A stretch of 64,000 nt of DNA, taken from contig NZ_CP109450.1 of the NCBI RefSeq assembly GCF_041438865.1, forward strand, positions 2,025,001-2,089,000, given 5' to 3'. Made by a program: the position numbers and the translations under genes. The DNA is from Streptomyces sp. NBC_01471 (GTDB lineage Bacteria > Actinomycetota > Actinomycetes > Streptomycetales > Streptomycetaceae). The notes beneath the pieces are model-generated. The model was not told where the DNA came from and did not search any database. It saw only the letters and a list, made by a program, of their open reading frames with translations. Position 1 is the stretch's first letter. Each line of letters starts with the position of its first letter. Of this stretch, positions 36,066-43,362 are shown one piece after another.

Positions 36066-36689
36066 ATGGGGCCCGTGACTTCCGGACGAGCAGACGCCAA
36101 CCGCCGCCGCATCCTGGATGTGGCGCTCACCGAGCTGCTGCACGACCCGGACGCCTCGATGGACCAGATCGCCCGCGCGGCCGGGGTCGTACGGCGTACG
36201 GTCTACGGCCACTTCCCCAGCCGCGAGGCACTGATCGGCGCCCTCGTCGACAACGCGACGGCCGCCGTGGTCGAGGCCCACGCCACCGGCCGCGCGGGCA
36301 TCAGCGACCCGGCCGAGGCGCTGGCCCGTGCGACTCTCGCGGTCTGGGAGATCGCCGACCGCTACCGACTGCTGGTCGCACTGGCCCAGCGCAGCGTCAC
36401 GATGGCGGGCATCAAACAGCGCCTCACCCCGGTACGCGAGACCTGCACCGCCCTGATCCAACACGGCCTGGACGAGGGCGTGTTCACCTCACCCCTGACG
36501 GCGGAGGCCCTGGCGTACGTCCACGAACAGGCGCTGTTCGGCCTGATGGAGGCCGTCAACGAGGGAGCCCTCCCGGCGGCGGAGGGCGGAGCGGCGGCAG
36601 CCAACACCCTGCTGATGACAGCGGGCGTACCGGCGTCGCGGGCGGCCGCGGTGGTGGGCGCGGCGCTGGGGCACGGGGGCGGGGAGTGA
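36066..36689 (+). CDS. TetR/AcrR-family transcriptional regulator
   Basis: From ATG 36066 the protein has 207 residues; GTG 36075 is an alternative start. The N-terminal helix-turn-helix is ADANRRRILDVALTELLHDPDASMDQIARAAGVVRRTVYGHFPSREALIGALV. The C-terminal region is helical with no recognisable ligand signature. It is divergent from the DHA2 pump gene and about 30 bp from the tandem operators, so self- and pump repression released by substrate is likely. Confidence 0.85.
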   Translation: MGPVTSGRADANRRRILDVALTELLHDPDASMDQIARAAGVVRRTVYGHFPSREALIGALVDNATAAVVEAHATGRAGISDPAEALARATLAVWEIADRYRLLVALAQRSVTMAGIKQRLTPVRETCTALIQHGLDEGVFTSPLTAEALAYVHEQALFGLMEAVNEGALPAAEGGAAAANTLLMTAGVPASRAAAVVGAALGHGGGE

Positions 36690-36703
36690 CACCCCATTTA
36701 CTG

Positions 36704-36721
36704 ACCGGCCCCGGGGCCGGT
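36704..36721. terminator. Palindromic terminator candidate
   Basis: ACCGGCCCC is followed directly by GGGGCCGGT between the convergent stops at 36689 and 36729. With no loop bases the RNA stem would open at its centre. It probably ends transcription from both sides. Confidence 0.45.
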
Positions 36722-36728
36722 GAGGAGT

Positions 36729-37760
36729 TCAGCGGCCCGTGGTGAGGACCATCCGGAAGCGTGCTGAGCCCGACAGCATCCTGGCGAACGCCTCGTCCGC
36801 CTCCTCCAGCGGTGCTTCCTCGGTCCACGAGCGGACCCCGGCCTGCTCGGCGAAGCGCAGGGTGTCCTCGGTGTCCACCGCGGTGCCGGACGCGTGGCCG
36901 TAGACCTTCTTCGTGCCCGTGATGAACTGAAGGCCGCTGAACGTCATTTCGTCGGGGGTGGCACCGACCACGATGAGTTCACCGCGCCGGCCCAGGCCGT
37001 CGAAGGTCGCCGTCATCGCCGGGCCGTTGGTGACCGTGGCGAGCACGACCTTCGCGCCGCCGAGCGTCTGGAGTTCGTCGGCAACGTTCTGGGACGTGCT
37101 GTCGATGTAGTGCCTGGCTCCGAGGCCGTACGCGAGCTTCGCCTTCTCCGCGCCGCGGGCGATCGCCACCGTACGGAACCCCATCTTCGCCGCGAACTGC
37201 ACGCCGAGGTGTCCCAGACCGCCGAGCCCGAGGACCGCGACCAGATCACCCGGGCCGGCCGCGCTGCGCCGCAGTGCGTTGAAGACCGTGACGCCCGCGC
37301 AGGCCAGCGGGGCCGCCTCGACGGAGGTCAGATCGTCGGGGACGTGGGCCAGCGCGACCGCGGGGACGACAACGGTGTCGGCGTATCCGCCGGGGTAGGC
37401 GGCACCGGGGATCTCCAGCCGGGGACAGTTGACTCCGTCGCCCTCCCGGCACGCCTCGCAGTAGCCGCAGCTGCCGCCGTACCAGCCGACGGCGACCCGG
37501 TCCCCGGTCTCCCAGCCGTCGACGCCCGCGCCGAGCGCGTCGATCCGGCCCGCGATCTCATGGCCGGTGGTCACCGGGAACGTCACTCCGGGCAGCATTC
37601 CGCCGGTGATCATCGCGTCGGAGTGGCAGATCCCGCACGCCTCCACCGCGATCCTGACGTGGCCCGGTCCCGGCTCCGGAAGTTCGGTGCGTACGAGGGT
37701 GAAGGCGCCGCCGGGCTCGGCGACCTGCATGGCGCGGGGAGACGTGGGCGTGGATGTCAT
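36729..37760 (-). CDS. Zinc-dependent alcohol dehydrogenase
   Basis: From ATG 37760 (behind AAGGAAG) 343 residues of the medium-chain dehydrogenase family. Catalytic zinc ligands appear in ACGICHSDAMI and TTGHEIAGRIDALG. The structural zinc Cys cluster is GSCGYCEACREGDGVNC. The nucleotide-binding fold is VAVLGLGGLGHLGVQFAAKMGF, with ARGAEKAKLAYGLGA after it. This is the AdhP/AdhT-like subgroup that oxidises alcohols or reduces aldehydes with NAD(P)H. The substrate is not predictable, and nothing in the neighbourhood ties it to a pathway. Confidence 0.87.
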   Translation of the reverse strand: MTSTPTSPRAMQVAEPGGAFTLVRTELPEPGPGHVRIAVEACGICHSDAMITGGMLPGVTFPVTTGHEIAGRIDALGAGVDGWETGDRVAVGWYGGSCGYCEACREGDGVNCPRLEIPGAAYPGGYADTVVVPAVALAHVPDDLTSVEAAPLACAGVTVFNALRRSAAGPGDLVAVLGLGGLGHLGVQFAAKMGFRTVAIARGAEKAKLAYGLGARHYIDSTSQNVADELQTLGGAKVVLATVTNGPAMTATFDGLGRRGELIVVGATPDEMTFSGLQFITGTKKVYGHASGTAVDTEDTLRFAEQAGVRSWTEEAPLEEADEAFARMLSGSARFRMVLTTGR

Positions 37761-38163
37761 GGGGCTTCCTTGCCTTCCGCGGATGGAGAGTACGAGGAGG
37801 AGTACGAGTACGAGGTGCGCGGGCGGACGTCGGTGTGTGCTGTCCGCCTCTTCCAGTGTGGGCATGACGCGTCACATCGGCCACGCGCGCCGGGTGGCAC
37901 GGCTCCGGGCCGCGCGTCGTGCCAGGTCAGCCGGGGTGCGGGGGCAGGAGCCAGGCCGGTGCGGAATGGGCTTCGGGCCCGTTGTCAGTGGTCGGTGGCA
38001 GCATGTGGATCGACCAGCTCGACCGCTCGCATCTCCGTAATCCGCATCCGGCCGCGCCGGCCGCACCCTCCGCGACTCCGTATCGGCCCGCCCGCACCTC
38101 CGTACCAGCTCACCCGCAACTCCAGATCCCGACCGCGCCCCACCGCACCTCCAGGGAATCCGT
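37761..38163. other. Non-coding gap between adh and tag
   Basis: A 403-bp divergent intergenic stretch. It contains a short run of TACGAG/GAG repeats (37790-37820) just behind the dehydrogenase start. No convincing gene, terminator or clear promoter was recognised; it presumably holds promoters for both neighbours. Confidence 0.4.
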
Positions 38164-38742
38164 ATGAAGCACGCCGAACACCGCTGCGCCTGGGCGGACA
38201 GCTCCGACCTGATGGCCGCCTACCACGACGAGGAATGGGGCCGCGCCTCGCACGACGACCGCTACCTCTTCGAATTCCTCGTCCTGGAGGGCGCCCAGGC
38301 CGGGCTCTCCTGGTCGACCGTGCTCAACAAGCGGGCCAACTACCGGCGGCTGCTCGACGGGTTCGACCCGGTGAGGATCGCCGAGTACGACGAGGACAAG
38401 CTGGCTGAGCTGCTGGGCGATCCGGGCATCGTACGGAACCGGCTCAAGGTCGCCTCGCTGGTGAAGAACGCCCGGGCCTTCCTCGCCGTACAGGAGGAGT
38501 TCGGTTCGTTCGACGCGTACCTCTGGCAGTGGACCGACGGAAAGCCGGTCGTCAACCGGCCGGGTCCCGGCGACCCCCTTCCGACCAGCACCGAGCTGTC
38601 CGACCGGATCAGCAAGGACCTCAAGCGGCGCGGTATGAACTTCGTCGGCACCACGATCGTCTACGCCTATCTCGAGGCCGTCGGCGTCGTCGACGACCAC
38701 TGGACGGGCTGCCCGGTGGCTGCGGCGCCGCAGCCGGGGTGA
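38164..38742 (+). CDS. tag: DNA-3-methyladenine glycosylase I
   Basis: A 192-residue base-excision enzyme. It has the Tag zinc-binding and substrate features: HRCAWADSSDLMAAYHDEEWGRASHDDRYLFEFLVLEGAQAGLSWSTVLNKRANYRR, and a C-terminal RRGMNFVGTTIVYAYLEAVGVVDDHWTGC with the paired Cys/His ligands. The helix-hairpin region is DKLAELLGDPGIVRNRLKVASLVKNARAFL. It removes 3-methyladenine from alkylated DNA. The ATG has only a weak upstream ribosome site. A CRISPR relic begins 61 bp after the stop. Confidence 0.93.
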   Translation: MKHAEHRCAWADSSDLMAAYHDEEWGRASHDDRYLFEFLVLEGAQAGLSWSTVLNKRANYRRLLDGFDPVRIAEYDEDKLAELLGDPGIVRNRLKVASLVKNARAFLAVQEEFGSFDAYLWQWTDGKPVVNRPGPGDPLPTSTELSDRISKDLKRRGMNFVGTTIVYAYLEAVGVVDDHWTGCPVAAAPQPG

Positions 38743-38803
38743 GCGGCTCCGACCCGGCGGGGGTCGTTCGCTTCCCCTGACTGGTGACTGGCGCTCGCTC
38801 TTC

Positions 38804-38960
38804 GTGGTCCCCGCGCATACGGGGTTGGTCCCAGGACGCCGGTGGGTTTCGGGCTCTCGGGGTTGTGGTCCCCGCGTATGCGGGGTTGATCCACGTGGGT
38901 ACAGGTGGTCCCAGCAGGCCGTCCGGCGCGGGAGCCACTCTCTGTGGGTCCCCGCGCCGA
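38804..38960 (+). CRISPR. Leaderless type I-E CRISPR relic
   Basis: A repeat at 38804-38832 differs from array 1's by one base (loop ...GCATACGGGG). A 32-nt spacer (38833-38864) and a second, mutated repeat at 38865-38893 follow. About 50 bases later a third partial match (GTGGGTCCCCGCGC, 38944-38957) appears. The exact 32-nt spacing shows it was once a working array. The leader motif found before the two large arrays is absent upstream. Confidence 0.8.
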
Positions 38961-38966
38961 CAGCTG

Positions 38967-40415
38967 TCAGGACCGGGCTGCGGCCTCCTTGCCGTCGTCC
39001 CGGGGCTCGCCTTCCTGCGGTCCGCCTTCCCGGGGCACGGGCACATCCTGTGCCCCCGGGGACGCGTCGCCCTCCGCACCACGCCCGGCACCGCCCTCAG
39101 CACCAACAGCACCAACACTGTCCGGCTGGTCGTCCATCAACGTACCCTCGTCGAACGGCAGCCGGCCGGACAGCACCTCCACCGCCCGCGCCTTGTCGAT
39201 CTCCTTCGTCCAGGTGCCCACCAGGACCGTCGCGACCGCGTTCCCCGCGAAGTTCGTCATCGCCCGCGCCTCACTCATGAAACGGTCGATGCCGACGATC
39301 AGGCCGACCCCGTCGACCAGATCCGGGCGGTGCGACTGGAGTCCACCGGCGAGTGTGGCGAGCCCCGCGCCGGTCACGCCGGCCGCCCCCTTCGACGCGA
39401 CGATCATGAAGAGCAGGAGCGAGATCTGCTCGCCACCACTCAGCGGCTTGTCCATCGCGTTGGCGACGAAGAGGGCCGACATCGTCAGATAGATCGCCGT
39501 GCCGTCGAGGTTGAAGGAGTACCCCGTCGGGACCGTGATCCCGGCGACCGGCCTGCTCACGCCCAGGTGTTCCATCTTCGCGATCAGCCGCGCCAGCGCC
39601 GACTCCGACGACGAGGTCGAGAGGATCAGCAGGAACTCGCGGCCCAGGTACTTCAGCAGCAGGAAGATGTTCATGCCCGCGATCAGCCGCAGCAGCGCAC
39701 CGAGCACCACGAAGACGAAGAGCGCGCAGGTCAGATAGAAGCCGATCATGATGACGGCCAGGGACTTCAGCGCGTCCACACCGGTCTCGCCGACCACCGC
39801 GGCCATCGCGCCGAACGCACCCACCGGGGCCGCCCACATGATCATGGCCAGGATCCGGAACACCAGCCGCTGGATGTGCTCGATGCCGCGCAGCACCGGC
39901 CGCCCGGCCGGGCCGATCGCCTGGAGCGCGAACCCGGAGAGCAGCGCGATCAGCAGCGTCTGCAGCACCTGGCCCTCCGTGAAGGCGGAGACCATCGTCG
40001 TCGGGATGATCCCGAGCAGGAAGTCCGCGGTGGAGTCCCCCGCGCCGGTGGCCTGCGCGGCGCCCGCGTGCCGCACCGCCTCGGTCAGATGCAGCCCGGA
40101 GCCCGGCTCCAGTACGTTCCCGACGACGAGGCCGATGGCGAGCGCCACCGTCGACATCACCAGGAAGTAGCCGAGCGCGAGCCCGCCGACCGCGCCGACC
40201 TTGGCCGCCTTGCGGACCGAGCCGACCCCCAGCACGATCGTGCAGAAGATGATCGGCGAGATCATCATCTTGATGAGATTCACGAACCCGGTGCCCAGCG
40301 GCTTGAGTTCGACGGCGACCCCGGGTGCGGCGAAGCCGACCACGATGCCGAGCACCACCGCGGCGATCACCGCGAGATACAGATAGTGCGTACGGTCCCG
40401 CTTCTTTGCGGACAC
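38967..40415 (-). CDS. dctA: C4-dicarboxylate/H+(Na+) symporter
   Basis: The GTG at 40415 follows GAGGAGG and gives 482 residues of the DAACS family. Signature regions are NLIKMMISPIIFCTIVLGVGSV, FLLILSTSSSESALARLIAKMEHLGVSRPVAGITVPTGYSFNLDGTAIYLTMSALF (the serine-rich hairpin and NLDGT substrate loop) and MTNFAGNAVATVLVGTWTKEID. The C-terminal 60 residues are a Gly/Asp/Glu-rich tail. It imports succinate, fumarate and malate. It is divergent from a CitA/DcuS-type kinase and regulator, its probable controllers. Confidence 0.92.
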   Translation of the reverse strand: MSAKKRDRTHYLYLAVIAAVVLGIVVGFAAPGVAVELKPLGTGFVNLIKMMISPIIFCTIVLGVGSVRKAAKVGAVGGLALGYFLVMSTVALAIGLVVGNVLEPGSGLHLTEAVRHAGAAQATGAGDSTADFLLGIIPTTMVSAFTEGQVLQTLLIALLSGFALQAIGPAGRPVLRGIEHIQRLVFRILAMIMWAAPVGAFGAMAAVVGETGVDALKSLAVIMIGFYLTCALFVFVVLGALLRLIAGMNIFLLLKYLGREFLLILSTSSSESALARLIAKMEHLGVSRPVAGITVPTGYSFNLDGTAIYLTMSALFVANAMDKPLSGGEQISLLLFMIVASKGAAGVTGAGLATLAGGLQSHRPDLVDGVGLIVGIDRFMSEARAMTNFAGNAVATVLVGTWTKEIDKARAVEVLSGRLPFDEGTLMDDQPDSVGAVGAEGGAGRGAEGDASPGAQDVPVPREGGPQEGEPRDDGKEAAARS

Positions 40416-40532
40416 GCTTGCCTCCTCGTACACGTCCGGTCCAGTCCGGTCCACGACCGGTCCACGCACGGCTCCACGTCCGATCCACATCCCTGACCAT
40501 CCCGGTGGATCCCCGCGACTCTCCATCAGCCT

Positions 40533-40575
40533 GTGACCGCGGTCACCCTTGCGTGCATTTCGTTCACGCATTTCG
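40533..40575. promoter_or_regulatory. Repeat elements in the dctA-kinase intergenic region
   Basis: GTGACCGCGGTCAC (40533-40546) is a perfect palindrome. Just after it GCATTTCG occurs twice (40555-40562 and 40568-40575), 13 bp apart in direct orientation, which resembles the direct-repeat sites of CitB/DcuR-type regulators. Both lie in the 180-bp gap between dctA and the kinase gene. Binding is inferred. Confidence 0.4.
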
Positions 40576-40595
40576 CAGCGTGCAGACTGTCGGCC

Positions 40596-42173
40596 ATGCA
40601 CATACGCGTTCCCCGGCCCCGCAGCCTGGCCGGCCAGCTCTTCGCGATGCAGGTCGTGCTCGTCGCGGTGATCGTGGCGGGGTGCGTGGTGTTCAGCTAC
40701 GTGTCGGACCAGCGCCAGGCCCAGGCGGCCGCCCGGCGCCAGGCCACCGCGGCCGCGACCGCCGTGGCGCTCTCCCCCTCGGTACGCCGGGCGACCGTCT
40801 CCGACGACCCGTCGGCGGTGCTCCAGCCGTACGCCGAGCAGGTGCGCCGCTCGACCGGGGTGACCTTCGTGACGATCATGGACATCCACGGGATCCGCTG
40901 GACGCACCCCGACCCGGCGCGGATCGGCGAGCACTATCTCGGGCACACCGCGGAGGCGCTGCGCGGCAGGACGTACGCCGAGACGTACACCGGCACACTC
41001 GGCCCGTCCGCCCGTGTCGTCACCCCCGTCCGGGCCGACGGCGGCGCGCACGGCAAGGTCACCGGCCTGGTCAGCGCCGGCATCACCGTGGAACGGATCG
41101 ACGCACAGCTCCAGGCCCAGGTGAGTGTGCTGCTCTGGTTCGCGGGGGTCGCTCTCGCGCTGGGCGGCATCGGTACGTACGTCATCAACGCGCGGCTGCG
41201 CCGGCACACCCACGGTATGAACCCGGCCGAGCTGAGCCGGATGCACGACTACCACCAGGCCACCCTGCACGCCGTACGGGAAGGGCTGCTGATGCTGGAC
41301 AGCCGCCGGCGTATCGCGCTCATCAACGACGGCGGCCGGGAACTGCTGGGGCTGGGCGAGGACGTGGTGGGGCGCAGCGCCGCCGAACTGGGGCTGCCCG
41401 CCCCGCTCACCGGGCTGCTGCTCGCCGACGGGCCCCGGGTGGACGAGGTGCATCTGACCGCCGACCGGATCGTGGTCGTCAACAGCCGTCCGGTCTCGTC
41501 GGGTGAGCACCGCGGCACAGTCGTCACCCTGCGCGACCGCACCGAACTCCAGGCCCTCGCCGGGGAACTGGACTCGGAACGCGGCTTCACCCAGGCCCTG
41601 CGCGCGCAGGCCCATGAGGCCGCCAACCGGCTGCACACGGTCGTCTCACTGATCGAGCTGGGGCGGGCCGCGGAAGCGGTGGAGTTCGCCACCGGAGAGC
41701 TGGAGCTGGCGCAGACCCTCACCGACCGGGTGGTCGGCGCCGTGGACGAGCCGGTGCTGGCCGCGCTGCTGCTCGGCAAGGCGGCGCAGGCCAACGAACG
41801 CGGGGTCGAACTCGTACTGGCCGAGGACAGTGTCCTGGACGACGGACTGCTGCCCGCCCGCGACCTGGTGACGGTCCTCGGCAACCTCATCGACAACGCG
41901 GTCGACGCCGCCCAGGGCAGCGACGGCGCCCGGGTCACGGTGACGGTGCGCGCCGCGGACGGCGAACTGCTGATCCGGGTCCGCGACACCGGCCCCGGCG
42001 TCGCGGACGGCGACGACGTCTTCCGCCTCGGCTGGTCGACGAAGAGCACCGGCCGCGGCCTCGGCCTGGCCCTGGTCAGGCAGACCGTCCAGCGCGGCGG
42101 GGGTACGGTCACGGCGGCGGGCCCGGAGTTCGTGGTCCGGCTACCGGTCCGACAGGAGGTGGCCCAGGCGTGA
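40596..42173 (+). CDS. Sensor histidine kinase, CitA/DcuS family
   Basis: From ATG 40596, 525 residues. A first helix (AGQLFAMQVVLVAVIVAGCVVFSY) and a second near 185-205 (LLWFAGVALALGGIGTYVI) flank an extracytoplasmic sCache-like sensor domain containing VTFVTIMDIHGIRWTHPDPARIG. A cytoplasmic PAS domain (LMLDSRRRIALINDGGRELLGL) follows. The SPOB-type dimerisation helix holds H340 in QAHEAANRLHTVVSLIELG, and HATPase_c has GNLIDNAVDAAQG and GRGLGLALVRQTV. Homologues sense citrate or C4-dicarboxylates, which fits divergent dctA. The stop overlaps the regulator gene. Confidence 0.9.
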   Translation: MHIRVPRPRSLAGQLFAMQVVLVAVIVAGCVVFSYVSDQRQAQAAARRQATAAATAVALSPSVRRATVSDDPSAVLQPYAEQVRRSTGVTFVTIMDIHGIRWTHPDPARIGEHYLGHTAEALRGRTYAETYTGTLGPSARVVTPVRADGGAHGKVTGLVSAGITVERIDAQLQAQVSVLLWFAGVALALGGIGTYVINARLRRHTHGMNPAELSRMHDYHQATLHAVREGLLMLDSRRRIALINDGGRELLGLGEDVVGRSAAELGLPAPLTGLLLADGPRVDEVHLTADRIVVVNSRPVSSGEHRGTVVTLRDRTELQALAGELDSERGFTQALRAQAHEAANRLHTVVSLIELGRAAEAVEFATGELELAQTLTDRVVGAVDEPVLAALLLGKAAQANERGVELVLAEDSVLDDGLLPARDLVTVLGNLIDNAVDAAQGSDGARVTVTVRAADGELLIRVRDTGPGVADGDDVFRLGWSTKSTGRGLGLALVRQTVQRGGGTVTAAGPEFVVRLPVRQEVAQA

Positions 42174-42844
42174 TCAGGGTGCTCGTGGTCGAGGACGACC
42201 CGGTGGCTGCGGACGCGCACGAGCTGTACGTGGGCCGGGTGCCCGGATTCACCGTGACCGGAAAGGCGCACTCCAGGGCGGAGGCGGTACGAATCCTGGA
42301 CCGCACCCCCGTCGACCTGCTGCTGCTCGACCTGCATCTGCCCGACGGCCACGGCCTGCAGCTGGTCCGCTCACTGCGCGCCGCGGGCCACACCGCGGAC
42401 GTCATCGCGGTCACCTCGGCACGCGATCTGGCCGTCGTGAGGGAGGGGGTCTCGCTCGGTGTGGTGCAGTACGTACTGAAACCGTTCACCTTCGCCACCC
42501 TGCGTGACCGCCTGGTGCGGTACGCCGACTTCCGGGGGGCCGCGGCGGGAGAAGCGAGCGGCCAGGAGGAGGTGGACCGGGCGCTGGCCACCCTGCGTAC
42601 GCCCGAACCGGCGTCGCTCCCGAAGGGGTTGAGCGCGCCGACCCTGGAGGCGGTGACCCGCACATTGAGGGCGGCACCTGGCGGCATCACGGCCACCGCG
42701 ACGGGTGAGGCGGTCGGCATCTCACGGATCACCGCGCGCCGCTATCTGGAACACCTGGTGACAACCGGCCGAGCGGTACGCCGCCCGCAGTACGGCCAGA
42801 TCGGCCGCCCGGAGCTGCAGTACCGGTGGCTCAGCCATGCGTAG
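42170..42844 (+). CDS. Response regulator, CitB/DcuR family
   Basis: The GTG at 42170 overlaps the kinase stop by four bases; 224 residues. The receiver domain has VLVVEDDPVAADAHELYV, acceptor D54 in LLLLDLHLPDGHG, and a Lys in QYVLKPFTF. The C-terminal helix-turn-helix (GITATATGEAVGISRITARRYLEHLVTTGRAVRRPQYG) is the CitB type rather than LuxR or OmpR. Its likely target is dctA, controlled through the repeats at 40533-40575. Confidence 0.9.
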   Translation: MIRVLVVEDDPVAADAHELYVGRVPGFTVTGKAHSRAEAVRILDRTPVDLLLLDLHLPDGHGLQLVRSLRAAGHTADVIAVTSARDLAVVREGVSLGVVQYVLKPFTFATLRDRLVRYADFRGAAAGEASGQEEVDRALATLRTPEPASLPKGLSAPTLEAVTRTLRAAPGGITATATGEAVGISRITARRYLEHLVTTGRAVRRPQYGQIGRPELQYRWLSHA

Positions 42845-43296
42845 CGGCCTGTACTGGGCTTGCGGGGGGGAACGGGAGGCGACGGTGCGGCAGCCCATCG
42901 ACTTTGCCGTGCGGTGTGGTCGGATTCGATTCGCGAGATGCCATGCTTTCGCTTCGCGGCCGCTGTCCGAGATGGCCAGCCGGAAGACGACTGAGTACGC
43001 TCCTCCTCGCACCGCATCGGAGAGTTGAACTGAGCACTTCCACACCGAGATTGCGCAACCGCTCACCTGGCGCGAAGATCTGCTGCAGGGCGGTATTCAC
43101 GCGGCGCGAGCCCGGCGCGACCGAGTACGCGCGTTGAGCCCGTTGAGCCCGTTGAGCGTGATGGGATCAGAACGTCCGCGCGGCGCGGGCTCGGCGGCTG
43201 GCATCTGCGCTGTCTCATGAACGGGCGGGAAGGGGCGGAGATACGGGTGGCAGGCTGGGTGGAGCTTACTGTCCCCAGAAGCGAAGGAAGGCCGCT
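42845..43296. other. Non-coding gap before CRISPR array 1
   Basis: About 450 bp with short open frames on both strands, none with a recognisable domain, ribosome site and codon bias together. A 9-bp tandem repeat (CGTTGAGCC, three copies) lies at about 43132-43160. The end of the gap probably belongs to the array 1 leader. Confidence 0.4.
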
Positions 43297-43362
43297 ATGT
43301 CGGAATCTGCGGAAGTAAGTAAAAACAGGCACCTGCCGGGATGAACCCGCAGGTCGGGACCT
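43297..43362 (+). promoter_or_regulatory. Leader of CRISPR array 1
   Basis: ATGTCGGAATC followed by GGAAGTAAGTAAAAACAG (43311-43328) ends 34 bases before the first repeat. The same elements sit at the same distances before array 2. This places the leader, and so the acquisition end, on the left and indicates plus-strand transcription. The AT-rich core stands out from the surrounding GC-rich DNA. Confidence 0.75.

Noticed and set aside
42722..43137. Short frames on both strands before CRISPR array 1
   Set aside because: They overlap each other and the end of the response regulator gene and have no family resemblance. A decayed gene is possible but cannot be supported.
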